This document shows, in pieces, positions 52,958 through 63,118 of a DNA stretch of 64,000 bases. The position numbers and the translations under genes were made by a program. Source of the stretch: Ensifer sp. LC163 (lineage in GTDB: Bacteria > Pseudomonadota > Alphaproteobacteria > Rhizobiales > Rhizobiaceae); contig NZ_MBSS01000012.1 of assembly GCF_001695855.1 (NCBI RefSeq), forward strand, positions 434,001 to 498,000. Direction: 5' to 3'. The first letter of the stretch is position 1; each line of letters opens with the position of its first letter. The notes under the pieces were generated by a model, which made no database searches, was not told where the DNA came from, and was given only the letters and a program-made list of their open reading frames with translations.

Positions 52958-54607
52958 ATGCAGGCAGATTACATCATCATCGGCTCCGGCTCCGCCGGTT
53001 CGGCGCTCGCCTACCGCCTCTCCGAAGACGGCAAGCACACGGTGCTGGTGCTGGAGTTCGGTGGATCGGATATCGGCCCCTTCATCCAGATGCCGGCGGC
53101 ACTTGCCTGGCCGATGAGCATGAAGCGTTACAACTGGGGCTATCTGTCCGAACCAGAGGCGAACCTCAACAACCGGCGCATCACCGCGCCGCGCGGCAAG
53201 GTGATCGGCGGCTCGTCGTCGATCAACGGCCTCGTCTATGTGCGCGGCCATGCGGAAGACTTCAACCGCTGGGAGGAACTCGGCGCGCGCGGCTGGGCCT
53301 ATGCGGACGTCCTTCCCTATTTCAAGCGCATGGAACATTCGCATGGCGGCGAGGCCGGCTGGCGCGGCACTGACGGGCCGCTGCACGTCAAGCGCGGCCC
53401 GGTTCACAACCCGCTGTTCCACGCCTTCATCGAAGCGGGCAAGCAGGCGGGCTTCGAACTTACCGACGACTACAACGGTTCGAAGCAGGAAGGCTTCGGG
53501 CTGATGGAGCAGACCGTCTGGCAGGGCCGGCGCTGGTCGGCGGCCAACGCCTATCTGAAGCCGGCGCTCAAACGCCGGAACGTCTCGCTCACGCGCTGTT
53601 TCGCCCGCCGCATCATCATCGAGAACGGCCGGGCGACCGGCGTCGAGATCGAGCGCGGCGGCAAGATCGAGATCGTCAAGGCGAATCGCGAGGTGATCGT
53701 CTCGGCTTCGTCGTTCAACTCGCCGAAGCTCCTGATGCTCTCCGGCATCGGCCCGGCCCAGCACTTGAAGGACATGGGTATAGAGGTCAAGGTCGACCGA
53801 CCGGGCGTCGGGCAGAACCTGCAGGACCATATGGAATTCTACTTCCAGCAGATCTCGACCAAGCCCGTCTCGCTCTATTCCTGGCTGCCCTGGTTCTGGC
53901 AGGGGGTCGCCGGCGCGCAGTGGCTGATCTTCAAGAAGGGCCTCGGCATCTCCAACCAGTTCGAGGCCTGCGCCTTCCTGCGCTCCGCACCCGGCGTCAA
54001 GCAACCGGATATCCAGTACCATTTCCTGCCGGTGGCGATCAGCTATGACGGCAAGGCGGCCGCCAACACGCACGGTTTCCAGGTGCATGTCGGCTACAAT
54101 CTCTCGAAGTCGCGCGGCAACGTCACGCTGCGCTCCTCCGACCCGATGGTCGATCCGGCCATCCGCTTCAACTATATGAGCCACCCGGAGGACTGGGAGA
54201 AGTTCCGTCACTGCGTGCGCCTCACCCGCGAGATCTTCGGCCAGAAGGCCTTCGATCACTATCGCGGCCCGGAAATCCAGCCGGGTGAAAATGTCCAGAG
54301 CGACGACCAGATCGACGAATTCCTGCGCGAGCATCTCGAAAGCGCCTACCATCCCTGCGGCACCTGCAAGATGGGCGCGAAGGACGATCCGATGGCGGTC
54401 GTCGATCCGGAAACCCGTGTCATCGGCGTCGACGGCCTTCGCGTCGCCGATAGCTCGATCTTCCCGCACGTGACCTACGGCAACTTGAACAGCCCCTCGA
54501 TCATGACCGGCGAAAAGGCGGCCGACCACATTCTCGGCAAGCAACCCCTCGCCCGATCGAACCAGGAACCGTGGATCAACCCGCGCTGGCAGGTCAGCGA
54601 CAGATAG
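52958..54607 (+). CDS. betA: choline dehydrogenase BetA
   Basis: A 549-residue GMC oxidoreductase that oxidises choline to betaine aldehyde using FAD. The N-terminal dinucleotide loop is [16 protein letters not shown]. The GMC signatures [14 protein letters not shown] and [18 protein letters not shown] are present. The active-site His lies in HPCGTCKMG and in the final [11 protein letters not shown] region. It is last in betICBA, 197 bases after betB because of the intervening repeat, and may need read-through or its own promoter. Confidence 0.96.
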   Translation: MQADYIIIGSGSAGSALAYRLSEDGKHTVLVLEFGGSDIGPFIQMPAALAWPMSMKRYNWGYLSEPEANLNNRRITAPRGKVIGGSSSINGLVYVRGHAEDFNRWEELGARGWAYADVLPYFKRMEHSHGGEAGWRGTDGPLHVKRGPVHNPLFHAFIEAGKQAGFELTDDYNGSKQEGFGLMEQTVWQGRRWSAANAYLKPALKRRNVSLTRCFARRIIIENGRATGVEIERGGKIEIVKANREVIVSASSFNSPKLLMLSGIGPAQHLKDMGIEVKVDRPGVGQNLQDHMEFYFQQISTKPVSLYSWLPWFWQGVAGAQWLIFKKGLGISNQFEACAFLRSAPGVKQPDIQYHFLPVAISYDGKAAANTHGFQVHVGYNLSKSRGNVTLRSSDPMVDPAIRFNYMSHPEDWEKFRHCVRLTREIFGQKAFDHYRGPEIQPGENVQSDDQIDEFLREHLESAYHPCGTCKMGAKDDPMAVVDPETRVIGVDGLRVADSSIFPHVTYGNLNSPSIMTGEKAADHILGKQPLARSNQEPWINPRWQVSDR

Positions 54608-54739
54608 AGTCGCCTGATAGCCCCGCCAGCTTGACGACGATCGGAAGACGCCGGGCTGCCGTTGGTACATGGTGGGACCGGCAGAGCAAGGACGCGTGAT
54701 TGCAGAACATCGAGGTGCAGACGACGGCCAGCGGCAGTT

Positions 54740-55219
54740 TCAGAGGAAGCCGATCCAGCGCCCGGCCAGAACCGCGCTCGGCCACACGATGAGGGAGACG
54801 CCGGCTGACAGCCGGACAGAGTTTGCCACCGGGCCGCCGCGCGCGACGGCCCGCCAGGCGCCGCCCATATGCACACTGGCGGCGTTGGCGGCGCCGATCC
54901 CAAGCAGACCAATCTTTGCGAGGAAGGCAGCATTCGTGACATAGGCCGACGGCCGCACGCTGAAGAGGCAGAAACCGGTCACGATCGCCAGGGCCAGACC
55001 GACCGCGGCTGCGCGCGAAAGAAACGGCGCGAGCACCTCAAGCGACGTGTTGCCGAAGAAACCGAGCAGCCGCAGATCCAGAGGCACGATCGCGCCAACC
55101 AGAAGGCCAATCGCCAGAATATGGGTCGCGTTGACGACGAGGTAGAAGGTCGCAGATCGCCGCATGGCCGAAGCTACGGGCCAGGCGGCGAGCCACTCCA
55201 GCAGCTCCGCCGCGCTCAT
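54740..55219 (-). CDS. DUF6644-type membrane protein
   Basis: A 159-residue inner-membrane protein with four hydrophobic helices (about 22-45, 55-80, 88-108, 128-150). It starts with an ATGA overlap at the end of the DUF6152 gene, so the two form an operon. Pairs of this type, a periplasmic DUF6152 protein with a four-helix partner, recur in proteobacteria; cytochrome or copper roles are speculative. A conserved-looking His occurs in NATHILAIGLLVG. Confidence 0.75.
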   Translation of the reverse strand: MSAAELLEWLAAWPVASAMRRSATFYLVVNATHILAIGLLVGAIVPLDLRLLGFFGNTSLEVLAPFLSRAAAVGLALAIVTGFCLFSVRPSAYVTNAAFLAKIGLLGIGAANAASVHMGGAWRAVARGGPVANSVRLSAGVSLIVWPSAVLAGRWIGFL

Positions 55220-55605
55220 CCACCGGTCCGGATACGGTCCGGATAGATGTCGAATGTCTTGCCGGCCACCGTGACGCGAACCGCCTTCATGCGCTTCTCG
55301 TTCGGATCGAGCGAGCGATTGCCGAGAGCCACGATCCGATCGCCGACCTTGGCGACACCTTCGACAAAGCCGGACCGCTCCGTCTGTCTGGGATTGCCCA
55401 GCTCGACGCGCCAGAGCCCGTCCTTTTCGGTTTCGACCTGAAGCGTTGGATGTGGCGGCGCCATCGAAATCTCGCGGATCGTGCCGGCAAGTTCGATCTG
55501 GTCCGCCTCGGCCCAGGACCACCCGTGATGGGCATAGGCGCCAGTGACCAGAAGCATTGCAACCATGCTTCCGGCAAAAGCGCGGCGAGGAAAGGACGCG
55601 AACAT
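55216..55605 (-). CDS. DUF6152 family exported protein
   Basis: A 129-residue protein with a signal peptide (residues 1-25, cleavage near TGAYAHHG). The mature N-terminus is His-His-Gly-Trp-Ser-Trp, the hallmark of the DUF6152 group, followed by an OB-like beta domain (ELAGTIREISMAPPHPTLQV). His residues at the mature start suggest metal binding. The ATG at 55605 has AAGGAG six bases upstream; earlier Met codons lack one. Its downstream partner is a DUF6644-like membrane protein. Confidence 0.8.
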   Translation of the reverse strand: MFASFPRRAFAGSMVAMLLVTGAYAHHGWSWAEADQIELAGTIREISMAPPHPTLQVETEKDGLWRVELGNPRQTERSGFVEGVAKVGDRIVALGNRSLDPNEKRMKAVRVTVAGKTFDIYPDRIRTGG

Positions 55606-55998
55606 CTTCCACTCCTTCATTTGCCTTGGAGCCCGCAGATTGAACTCGAAGCGCCGGATGGGAAAGCGTCTGCCATTCAACAATTCTTGAGCAACCCCGG
55701 TCATCAGACAATTGACGCGCCGTCATTTTCCGCAGCTCTCGAACTGAAGGTTGCATTATTCTTGTTCAGCAGCTTAAAATTTAGCCATTTTTAATCTCCG
55801 GTTGTTATGTCTATATGAGACGGAGCGAACGCTTGGCGAATGTGCCATGACGGCAATTTGCTGCATGTTTTTGCGTGCTCCATCGGACCATCGTCATCTC
55901 CCTTGCCAAGGCAAGCACGCCAACTGATGTCCTCGCGGCGCGTCCGCAGTCATCGGACGCGGACGAATTTGCCTTGCGGGCAACCGAAGAGCGTTCCC

Positions 55999-57909
55999 AT
56001 GACAATCAAATCGCGCCTGCTCGTGTGTTTGTCGCTGCTCGCCGTGGCCATGCTGGTCATGATCGTCACGGCATTCAATGCGATGACTTCGATTTCCAAA
56101 CGCACGGAATCCATCGTTGCCGATCGGTTGGTACCGGTCGACCAGTTGAAGACGGTGTCGGACATGTATGCCGTCGAAATCGTCGATTCGACCCACAAGG
56201 TGCGAAGCGCCGCCCTCGGTTGGGCGGCGGGCAAGGAGGCGATCACTGCTGCGCTTTCCACTATAGACACGCAATGGCGCGCCTACGAGGCGACCAGATT
56301 GACGCCTGAGGAGAAGGAGCTCGCGGAGAGCTTCGACAGCGCTCGCGCGGCCAGCGATGCTTCGATCCGCGATCTCATGCAGATCCTGGATCGCCAGGAC
56401 AAGGCGGAACTCGAGCGCTTCGTCGATACCCGGCTCTACGCCGCGGTCGATCCCCTCGCCGTACCGATCAGCGAGTTGATCAAGCTGCAGCTTTCCGAAG
56501 CGAACAACGAACTCAAGGCTGCCAAGGCCGAAAAGGACAATCTGACCCTCTGGCAAACCGTCATCGCCGGATTCGCACTGGCAATACTCGCGGCAACGGT
56601 GTGGTTCGTCATCTCGGGCCTTTTCCGGCCGTTGACAAACCTGCGCGAGGCCATGCGCCAGCTGGCCGCCGGCAATCTCAAGGCGGCGATATCAGGTGAA
56701 GGGCGCCGGGACGAGATCGGCCAGATGGCCGGCGCCGTCGCCGTCTTCCGCGACAACGGGCTTGAACGGCAAAGACTGGAGCAGGAAGCGGAGGCAAACC
56801 GCTTGCTTTCGGAGCGCGAACGCGAACAGCGCGAGGCACAAAAGGCCCGGGAAACAGCAGAAGTCCAGGCGGCCGTCGAAGCGCTGGCCTTCGGCCTAGG
56901 TCGCCTTGCCGAAGGCGACCTTACCTATCGCATCGGCGCAGCACTTGCCGATCGGCTGGACGCGCTTCGCACCAACTTCAACAGTTCGGTCGCCAATCTC
57001 GAGGATGCCCTGCGCTCCGTCGGCGACAACGCCCGCAGCATCAATGCCGGCGCCGGCGAGATCCGCTCGGCGGCAGGCGACCTGTCGAAACGGACCGAAC
57101 AGCAGGCGGCCTCCGTCGAAGAGACGGCCGCAGCACTCGACCAGATCGCAACGACCGTGGCGGATGCCAGCCGGCGCGCGCAGGAGGCCGGAAGCCTGGT
57201 GGCCAGAACCCGCGGCGCGGCGGAAAAATCCGGCGAAATCGTCGGCAATGCCGTCACCGCCATGAGCGGGATCGAGGCCTCCTCCCGTGAGATCTCCGGC
57301 ATCATCGGCGTCATCGACGACATTGCCTTCCAGACCAACCTGCTGGCGCTCAATGCCGGCGTCGAAGCGGCCCGCGCCGGTGAGGCCGGCAAAGGGTTTG
57401 CCGTTGTTGCGCAGGAGGTGCGCGAACTCGCCCAACGCTCCGCGCAGGCCGCCAAGGAGATCAAGGTCCTCATTGCCACCTCCGGCGCCCAGGTCAAATC
57501 CGGCGTCAGCCTGGTTCGCGAGACCGGAGCGGCGCTTGAGGGCATCATTGCCGAGGTGCAGGAAATCAGCGCGCATGTGACGGCCATCGTCGAAAGCGCC
57601 CGCGAACAGGCGGCCGGCATCCAGCAGATCAACACGGCCGTCAATTCGATCGACCAGGGCACCCAGCAGAATGCGGCGATGGTGGAGCAGTCGACGGCGG
57701 CAAGCCACAGCCTCGCCCGCGAGGCCGGTGCGCTCAACGATCTGCTGATGCGCTTCAAGACCGGCAGCGAGCGCCAGGCACCCACGTCTGTCACAGCCAC
57801 CACGACCATGCGGGAGGCCGCGCACTCCCCTGTCCATGCTCTCGGCCGTAAACTGGCGGGCACCTTCGGCGGCAAGGTGCAGCAGGCCGCCAACTGGACC
57901 GAATTCTGA
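55999..57909 (+). CDS. methyl-accepting chemotaxis protein with C-terminal tether
   Basis: A 636-residue transmembrane chemoreceptor. One TM helix at 9-30 is followed by a periplasmic four-helix domain (4HB_MCP type, 35-180), a second TM at 187-208, a HAMP domain to about 265, and a cytoplasmic signalling hairpin. The conserved tip is [20 protein letters not shown] near residues 440-460. The protein ends NWTEF, an aromatic pentapeptide of the type that tethers CheR and CheB. No che genes are nearby, so it is an orphan receptor; the ligand is unknown. Confidence 0.93.
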   Translation: MTIKSRLLVCLSLLAVAMLVMIVTAFNAMTSISKRTESIVADRLVPVDQLKTVSDMYAVEIVDSTHKVRSAALGWAAGKEAITAALSTIDTQWRAYEATRLTPEEKELAESFDSARAASDASIRDLMQILDRQDKAELERFVDTRLYAAVDPLAVPISELIKLQLSEANNELKAAKAEKDNLTLWQTVIAGFALAILAATVWFVISGLFRPLTNLREAMRQLAAGNLKAAISGEGRRDEIGQMAGAVAVFRDNGLERQRLEQEAEANRLLSEREREQREAQKARETAEVQAAVEALAFGLGRLAEGDLTYRIGAALADRLDALRTNFNSSVANLEDALRSVGDNARSINAGAGEIRSAAGDLSKRTEQQAASVEETAAALDQIATTVADASRRAQEAGSLVARTRGAAEKSGEIVGNAVTAMSGIEASSREISGIIGVIDDIAFQTNLLALNAGVEAARAGEAGKGFAVVAQEVRELAQRSAQAAKEIKVLIATSGAQVKSGVSLVRETGAALEGIIAEVQEISAHVTAIVESAREQAAGIQQINTAVNSIDQGTQQNAAMVEQSTAASHSLAREAGALNDLLMRFKTGSERQAPTSVTATTTMREAAHSPVHALGRKLAGTFGGKVQQAANWTEF

Positions 57910-57912
57910 GTG

Positions 57913-57951
57913 CTACCCCGGGGGCGCCGAGCAAGCGCGTCCCCGGGGTAG
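57913..57951 (+). terminator. chemoreceptor gene terminator
   Basis: A GC-rich stem of about 15 bp (57913-57927 with 57937-57951, one G-T pair) immediately after the stop. No T-tract follows. Confidence 0.55.
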
Positions 57952-58018
57952 AGCTGCAAATGACAGCGGATGCGGCTCAAAGGCTGGACATCAGCGACCG
58001 CGAATTGAAGTATAAAAT

Positions 58019-58033
58019 CTAGTATTTTACTAG
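58019..58033. promoter_or_regulatory. palindrome in the cysH leader
   Basis: CTAGTA, TTT, TACTAG: a perfect dyad in an AT-rich tract about 135 bases before cysH. It may be the operator for sulfur control; the regulator is not in the window. Confidence 0.45.
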
Positions 58034-58168
58034 CTTATCTTGTGTTTTTCACCGCTTTTCGATCTGAGAGGCAGATTTGCTCCAAACGCGCAGCATTAGA
58101 AACCGCTATTTCTGTTCCTTGTCACACGCGGCTGCGATATTCCGGTGAAGTTGGAACAGGACGCAGCC

Positions 58169-58924
58169 ATGACCACGTCACCCCTCGACGCCACCGCAAA
58201 AGCTCTGAACGAAGCGCTTGAACGCCTGGATCTCGCAGGGCGTCTGGCGCTCGTTGCCGGCCTTGAAGGTCGCACCGTCTTTACGACGTCGCTCGGCATC
58301 GAAGATCAGGTGATCACGGCCGTCATCGGCAAGAACAAGCTGGCGGTCGATGTTGCCACGCTTCAAACCGGTCGCCTCTTCAATGAGACCGTGGCGCTGA
58401 TCGACGAGACGGAAGAGACCTACGGCATCCTGATCAAGCGTTACCATCCGGAAAAGGCCGACGTCGACGCCTATGCGGCGCAGTATGGCCTCAACGGCTT
58501 TTACGACAGCGTCGAGGCCAGGCATGCCTGTTGTGACGTGCGCAAGCTGAAGCCGCTTGCGCGCGCACTCGAGGGTGCCAGCTACTGGGTGACGGGACTT
58601 CGCCGCGGCCAGTCCGGCAACCGGGCAGCGACCCCCTTTGCCGAAGCGGATACTGAGCGCGGCCTGATCAAGATCAATCCGCTGGCCGACTGGGACATCG
58701 AAACCATTCGCACCTACGTCGCCGCCAACGCGGTCCCGGTAAACCCGCTGCATGCGCGCGGTTACCCCTCGATCGGCTGCGAGCCCTGTACCCGCGCCAT
58801 CAAGCCGGGCGAGCCCGAACGGGCCGGCCGCTGGTGGTGGGAAAACGACGAGAAGCGCGAATGCGGGCTTCACGTCCCGGAGACTGCCAGCTCCACCATC
58901 CCGACTTCGAGCAGCGCCGCCTGA
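58169..58924 (+). CDS. cysH: assimilatory adenylylsulfate (APS/PAPS) reductase CysH
   Basis: A 251-residue thioredoxin-dependent reductase producing sulfite in sulfate assimilation. It contains Cys121-Cys122 and Cys204-x2-Cys207, which bind a [4Fe-4S] cluster and mark the APS-reducing rather than strict PAPS-reducing type. The catalytic Cys232 is in ECGLH. The ATG at 58169 has AGGA upstream; a GTG at 58145 would add eight residues. It heads cysHDN. Confidence 0.94.
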   Translation: MTTSPLDATAKALNEALERLDLAGRLALVAGLEGRTVFTTSLGIEDQVITAVIGKNKLAVDVATLQTGRLFNETVALIDETEETYGILIKRYHPEKADVDAYAAQYGLNGFYDSVEARHACCDVRKLKPLARALEGASYWVTGLRRGQSGNRAATPFAEADTERGLIKINPLADWDIETIRTYVAANAVPVNPLHARGYPSIGCEPCTRAIKPGEPERAGRWWWENDEKRECGLHVPETASSTIPTSSSAA

Positions 58925-58970
58925 GGGCTGGCGCGCTCCTCCCAAGACAAAGATCCTCCCGGAGACTGAA

Positions 58971-59924
58971 ATGCCTCATACCCATCCGGAAACGGAACTG
59001 CACAATCCGCAGAGCACCAAGCCGCCGCTTGACCCGCATCTGAAGGCGCTCGAAAACGAAGCGATCCACATCTTCCGCGAAGTGGCCGCCGAGTTCGAGA
59101 GGCCGGTGATGCTTTATTCGATCGGCAAGGATTCCTCGGTGCTGCTGCATCTGGCACGCAAGGCCTTCTATCCCGGCCGCGTCCCCTTTCCGCTGCTGCA
59201 CGTCAACACCGGCTGGAAATTTGCCGAGATGATCGCGTTTCGCGACGAGATCGTGAAGCGCTACGACCTCGACCTGATCGAGCACGTCAACCCGCGCGGT
59301 GCCGCCGAGAGCGTCACGCCATTCAGCCACGGTTCGGCGCTCTATACCGACATCATGAAGACCGAGGCGCTGCGCCAGGCGCTCGACGCCGGCCAGTACG
59401 ACGCTGCCTTCGGCGGCGCGCGCCGCGACGAAGAGGCCTCGCGCGCCAAGGAGCGCATCTACTCCTTCCGCACCCCCGACCATCGCTGGGATCCGCGCAA
59501 CCAGCGCCCGGAGCTTTGGAACGTCTATAACGGCATGGTGCGCAAGGGCGAGAGCGTGCGCGCCTTCCCGCTGTCGAACTGGACCGAAGTCGACATCTGG
59601 CGTTACATCCAGGCCGAAGACATTCCGATCGTGCCGCTTTATTTCGCCAAGAAGCGCCCGGTCGTCGAGCGCGACGGCATGATGATCCTTGCCGAAGATC
59701 AGCGTCTCGAACTGCTGCCGGGTGAAACCAAGCGCGACGAAGTGATCCGCTTCCGCACGCTCGGATGCTTCCCGCTGACCGGCGCCATCCGCTCCGGCGC
59801 CACGTCGCTCGACGACATCATCTCCGAACTTGAAACCGCGACCGTATCCGAACGCCAGGGCCGCGCCATCGACCGCGACCAATCCGGCTCGATGGAAAAG
59901 AAGAAACGCGAAGGATATTTCTGA
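58971..59924 (+). CDS. cysD: sulfate adenylyltransferase subunit CysD
   Basis: A 317-residue catalytic subunit of ATP sulfurylase, which forms APS from ATP and sulfate. The ATP-PP loop SIGKDSSV is at 50-57, and the substrate region [15 protein letters not shown] lies near residue 150. Length equals that of E. coli CysD (302) plus a short N-terminal extension. The stop shares one base with the start of cysN (TGATG). Confidence 0.95.
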   Translation: MPHTHPETELHNPQSTKPPLDPHLKALENEAIHIFREVAAEFERPVMLYSIGKDSSVLLHLARKAFYPGRVPFPLLHVNTGWKFAEMIAFRDEIVKRYDLDLIEHVNPRGAAESVTPFSHGSALYTDIMKTEALRQALDAGQYDAAFGGARRDEEASRAKERIYSFRTPDHRWDPRNQRPELWNVYNGMVRKGESVRAFPLSNWTEVDIWRYIQAEDIPIVPLYFAKKRPVVERDGMMILAEDQRLELLPGETKRDEVIRFRTLGCFPLTGAIRSGATSLDDIISELETATVSERQGRAIDRDQSGSMEKKKREGYF

Positions 59925-61429
59925 TGACCGCACCAGCAACCGCGAATGCCGTTCAGGATGACGCAGCCGGCCAGCTTCTGGCGTTTCCGGCCCCCGAAAC
60001 GGCACGCGCAACGCGCGACAGCCGCCCCCTTCGCCTCATCACCTGCGGTTCGGTCGACGACGGGAAATCGACGCTGATCGGCCGGCTGCTTTGGGACACC
60101 AAGGCGGTCAAGGAAGACCAGGCGGCCACGCTGCGGCGTGATTCCAGCGGCAAGCAGAACGATCTGGGTCTGCCGGATTTTGCACTTCTGCTCGACGGCC
60201 TCCAGGCCGAGCGCGAACAGGGCATCACCATCGACGTCGCCTATCGCTATTTCTCCACTGACAAGCGCTCCTTCATCGTCGCCGACACGCCCGGCCACGA
60301 GCAGTACACGCGCAACATGGCAACCGGCGCCTCAACGGCCGACCTCGCGGTGTTGCTGGTCGACGCCCGCGTCGGCCTGCTCGAACAGACCCGGCGGCAC
60401 GCCACGATCGCGACCCTGATGGGCATCAAGCAGTTCGTTCTGGCGGTCAACAAGATCGATCTGACGGACTACGACCGCGCCCGGTTCGAGCAGATCAGTC
60501 ACGAGTTTCGCGAACTGGCGCTGTCGCTCGGCGTGCGCCAGGTGACGGCAATTCCGCTTTCGGCGCTGAAGGGCGAGAACGTCGTTTATGACGGCCGCGC
60601 TTCGATGCCCTGGTACGATGGCCCGACACTGGTCGAGGTGCTTGAGCTGGCGACGACACGCTCCGCCCAGACCGTCGGCTTCCGCCTGCCGGTGCAGCGC
60701 GTCTCGCGCCCGGGCGAAAGCTTCCGCGGCTACCAGGGAACGGTTGCCGGCGGCTCGGTCAAGCCGGGCGACAGCGTGGTGATCCTGCCCTCGGGCATGG
60801 TCGCCAACGTCACCAAGATCGTTACCTTCGACCTCGTGCGCAACGCGGCGGTTGCCGGCGATGCCATCACGCTGGTGCTCGACCGCCAGGTCGACGTTTC
60901 GCGCGGCGACATGATCGTCGCCATCGACAGCCAGCCGCTGACGGGCCTTGCCTTCGACGCGCAGATCGTTGCGCTGCAGCCGGACGGCATCCAGCCGGGC
61001 AAGCGCTACTGGCTGAAGAGCGGCAGCCGCCGCCAGCGTGTCCAGGTGCAGCCGGCAAGCCAGCTGGACCTGAAGACGGGCAAATGGGAACACGCCGAGC
61101 AGTTGTCGATGAACGCGATCGGCAAGGTTCACCTTGCCTTCGACGAACAGGCGATTTTCGATCCCTACGAGCAGAACCGGACGACGGGCGCCTTCATCCT
61201 GATCGACCCCGACACCAACAACACGGTGGCCGGCGGCATGATCACGGCCAAGCGCTCAGCGCTCGGCGGCATCCATACGGAAGACGCCCGCGTGATCCTG
61301 TCGCTGCCGGCCGATCTCGCCGATCAGCTGATGGCGACCGAACTGTTTGCAGGTCGTCGCGAGGACGCCGAAGTGCGTCGCGTCAGCGCCGGCAAGGCGA
61401 GCGAGATCATCGACACGATCGACGGCTGA
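59924..61429 (+). CDS. cysN: sulfate adenylyltransferase subunit CysN (GTPase)
   Basis: A 501-residue translation-factor-like GTPase that drives ATP sulfurylase. The G1 loop GSVDDGKST is at 42-50, G3 DTPGHEQYTRNM near residue 122 and G4 NKIDL near residue 177. The two C-terminal beta barrels follow. There is no fused CysC APS kinase domain as in NodQ-type proteins, which agrees with an APS-reducing CysH. It ends 21 bases before a strong terminator. Confidence 0.95.
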   Translation: MTAPATANAVQDDAAGQLLAFPAPETARATRDSRPLRLITCGSVDDGKSTLIGRLLWDTKAVKEDQAATLRRDSSGKQNDLGLPDFALLLDGLQAEREQGITIDVAYRYFSTDKRSFIVADTPGHEQYTRNMATGASTADLAVLLVDARVGLLEQTRRHATIATLMGIKQFVLAVNKIDLTDYDRARFEQISHEFRELALSLGVRQVTAIPLSALKGENVVYDGRASMPWYDGPTLVEVLELATTRSAQTVGFRLPVQRVSRPGESFRGYQGTVAGGSVKPGDSVVILPSGMVANVTKIVTFDLVRNAAVAGDAITLVLDRQVDVSRGDMIVAIDSQPLTGLAFDAQIVALQPDGIQPGKRYWLKSGSRRQRVQVQPASQLDLKTGKWEHAEQLSMNAIGKVHLAFDEQAIFDPYEQNRTTGAFILIDPDTNNTVAGGMITAKRSALGGIHTEDARVILSLPADLADQLMATELFAGRREDAEVRRVSAGKASEIIDTIDG

Positions 61430-61450
61430 CCCCCGGTCAACCAAGATCAG

Positions 61451-61474
61451 AAAAGGGCCCCTTCGGGCCCTTTT
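61451..61474 (+). terminator. cysHDN terminator
   Basis: Perfect 10-bp stem AAAAGGGCCC/GGGCCCTTTT with a CTTC loop, followed by CCGTTT. Confidence 0.9.
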
Positions 61475-61580
61475 CCGTTTCTGCATCTCTATTCGACCCC
61501 TCGCCAAATTACTCCGACGCATCTTTCCGAAACAGCCTGCCGCGCTATTTCGCAAGGACCGGGAAGGAGGAGCAGCCACG

Positions 61581-61772
61581 ATGCTGGACCATGAACGGGA
61601 AGAGGTGCCGCGCCGAGGCTTTCTTGGGCGCGCCGTGACGATCGAGGCCTTCGCACGAAAGTATCGGCTCGACGCGGAGGAGACAGAACGGCTTCAGAGC
61701 CAGTTTGGCCCCACGGCCGGCGAGATCGAGTTGCTGCAGGCCGCGCGGCGTAACGGAATGCCGGAGGAGTAA
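61581..61772 (+). CDS. small hypothetical protein, 63 aa
   Basis: A 63-residue acidic-basic helical protein with no recognised family. The ATG at 61581 has an excellent GGAAGGAGGAG ribosome site. The central segment VTIEAFARKYRLDAEETERL and QFGPTAGEIELLQAAR looks like a two-helix domain. It sits alone between the cys terminator and repeat copy 7. Confidence 0.65.
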   Translation: MLDHEREEVPRRGFLGRAVTIEAFARKYRLDAEETERLQSQFGPTAGEIELLQAARRNGMPEE

Positions 61773-61795
61773 CATCACCTGCGCCGAAATGCCTT

Positions 61796-61894
61796 TACAG
61801 TGCTGCGCGCCAGATATGACGCGCAGCACTGTAGAACTTTGATCTTGCTGCATAATTTTCCGCTTAAATCGATTTCGATTTAAGGAATAATGCA
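61796..61894 (-). repeat. two-module palindromic repeat, copy 7
   Basis: Reverse orientation: module B 61796-61833 with perfect 14-bp outer arms (TACAGTGCTGCGCG type, differing from other copies on both sides of the stem), then module A 61849-61894. Confidence 0.85.
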
Positions 61895-61899
61895 GTAAA

Positions 61900-62043
61900 T
61901 CACGACCGCTGCTCGATGCTCGGAAGCACCATCGTCAGCGGAGCGGGATCTGCGTGCTGCCAAAGCTGGTAGCCGACCACGCTGCCAAGGATAGCAGACC
62001 ATATGGCGATCTCGCGAAATGTGAATATCGGTTCCTTCAACAT
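61900..62043 (-). CDS. small single-helix membrane peptide
   Basis: A 47-residue peptide with one hydrophobic helix (IAIWSAILGSVVGYQLW) after a short charged start. The ATG at 62043 has GTGAGG upstream. No homolog is recognised, so it may or may not be translated. Confidence 0.4.
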   Translation of the reverse strand: MLKEPIFTFREIAIWSAILGSVVGYQLWQHADPAPLTMVLPSIEQRS

Positions 62044-62565
62044 CTGAGCCTCACGGGGAGAACGATTGTTGAATGCAATATCGCCTTTATTGTTCACCCC
62101 GATAAGACATCACCCAGTGAACAGGCCGTTTCAAATTGAACAATAACGGAGCGTAACGCGTTGGGCGCACATGCGCTTCCCCTACGCCGCCGTCGCGTCA
62201 CCGGCTACAGCCTCGATACCCCGAACGCGCGGCTTGAATTTGTCGATCTGCATCCGCAGGGATCAGACGCCGGCACGGCGAGCGCTTCGGATGCAGGGAT
62301 GGAGACTGCCCCTCACCCAAGGCTTCCGCCGCCGCGATAACGATCGGGAGATCGCAGTCCTCGCGATGACGAAAGCGGGATTGTCCCGAAATGGGACGCC
62401 TCCCGAAATTGCTTCACCTTGATCGGTGGTCGCGAAATACGTGCCTTCAAATTCGCGGACGTATTTGTAAGTTGGCGCGTCGATCATGATGATCGATAGG
62501 GCTGTTTCATCGTTTCCGAACGTCTGGGACAGTCCGCCTGACCATAAATCCGCCCAGGCTCCGGC
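62044..62565. other. intergenic region without a supported gene
   Basis: No frame shows coding features I trust. There is one short dyad GTCCC/GGGAC near 62383-62397. A minus-strand open frame crosses 62263-62781 but has no ribosome site and reads into repeat copy 8. Confidence 0.5.
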
Positions 62566-62666
62566 TACAGCGCCGCGCGTCTTTAAGACGCGCCAAGGTC
62601 GCTGTAACACTTTGAATTGCTGGATATTTTTGTCCTTAAATCGATTCCGATTTAAGGAATTATGCA
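62566..62666 (-). repeat. two-module palindromic repeat, copy 8
   Basis: Reverse orientation: module B 62566-62606, module A 62621-62666; one end of module A has drifted (TGGATATT instead of TGCATAAT). Confidence 0.85.
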
Positions 62667-62911
62667 TTAGGCAACAAGAAAGGGCCCTTGCGAGCCCTCT
62701 CCTGCCATCTACTGTACAATTCTCGATCAGCGCGTACTGACGCCGGCTCGGCGCCTTGGCCTGCCGCATCGACATGCCCAAAAAGCGGCCGGATGTCCCG
62801 AACTTGTGCCGGTCAAGCCATCACAAACCAGATGCATATGGACATCAGCCGCATCATGCGGATATCAGGCAGTTCTCACGCGACGACGCGCAGCATCTCA
62901 GGGAGACGAAG

Positions 62912-63091
62912 ATGACCACGGACAAAAAACCGGAAACGACCGTGACCGTCGAGAAACGACTGAACGGCAAATGGTGCTTTGTCGTCAAGTATCGCGGCGT
63001 CACACACCCGGCACAGGGAAACTTTTCCTCGATGCTGCAGGCGCAGGCAATCGGCCAATCCTTCCTGAAGGCTCTGGAAAAACAGGGCTGA
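62912..63091 (+). CDS. small hypothetical protein, 59 aa
   Basis: A 59-residue, basic protein with predicted beta strands (TVTVEKRLNGKWCFVVKYRG) and a C-terminal helix. The ATG at 62912 follows GGGAG. It lies between repeat copies 8 and 9. No family is recognised. Confidence 0.55.
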   Translation: MTTDKKPETTVTVEKRLNGKWCFVVKYRGVTHPAQGNFSSMLQAQAIGQSFLKALEKQG

Positions 63092-63118
63092 GAATGCCGG
63101 CCGGTCGAGGCGGCCACA

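Noticed and set aside
52934-54670. Minus-strand open frame of 578 codons opposite betA
   Set aside because: betA has the full set of GMC oxidoreductase signatures; the opposite frame shows none.
56896-57980. Two long minus-strand open frames opposite the chemoreceptor signalling domain
   Set aside because: They mirror the heptad-repeat composition of the MCP gene and have no independent support.
62263-62781. Minus-strand frame of 172 codons through repeat copy 8
   Set aside because: It crosses both palindromic modules, has no ribosome site, and no family resemblance was found; a short internal part could be a relic, but I cannot support it.
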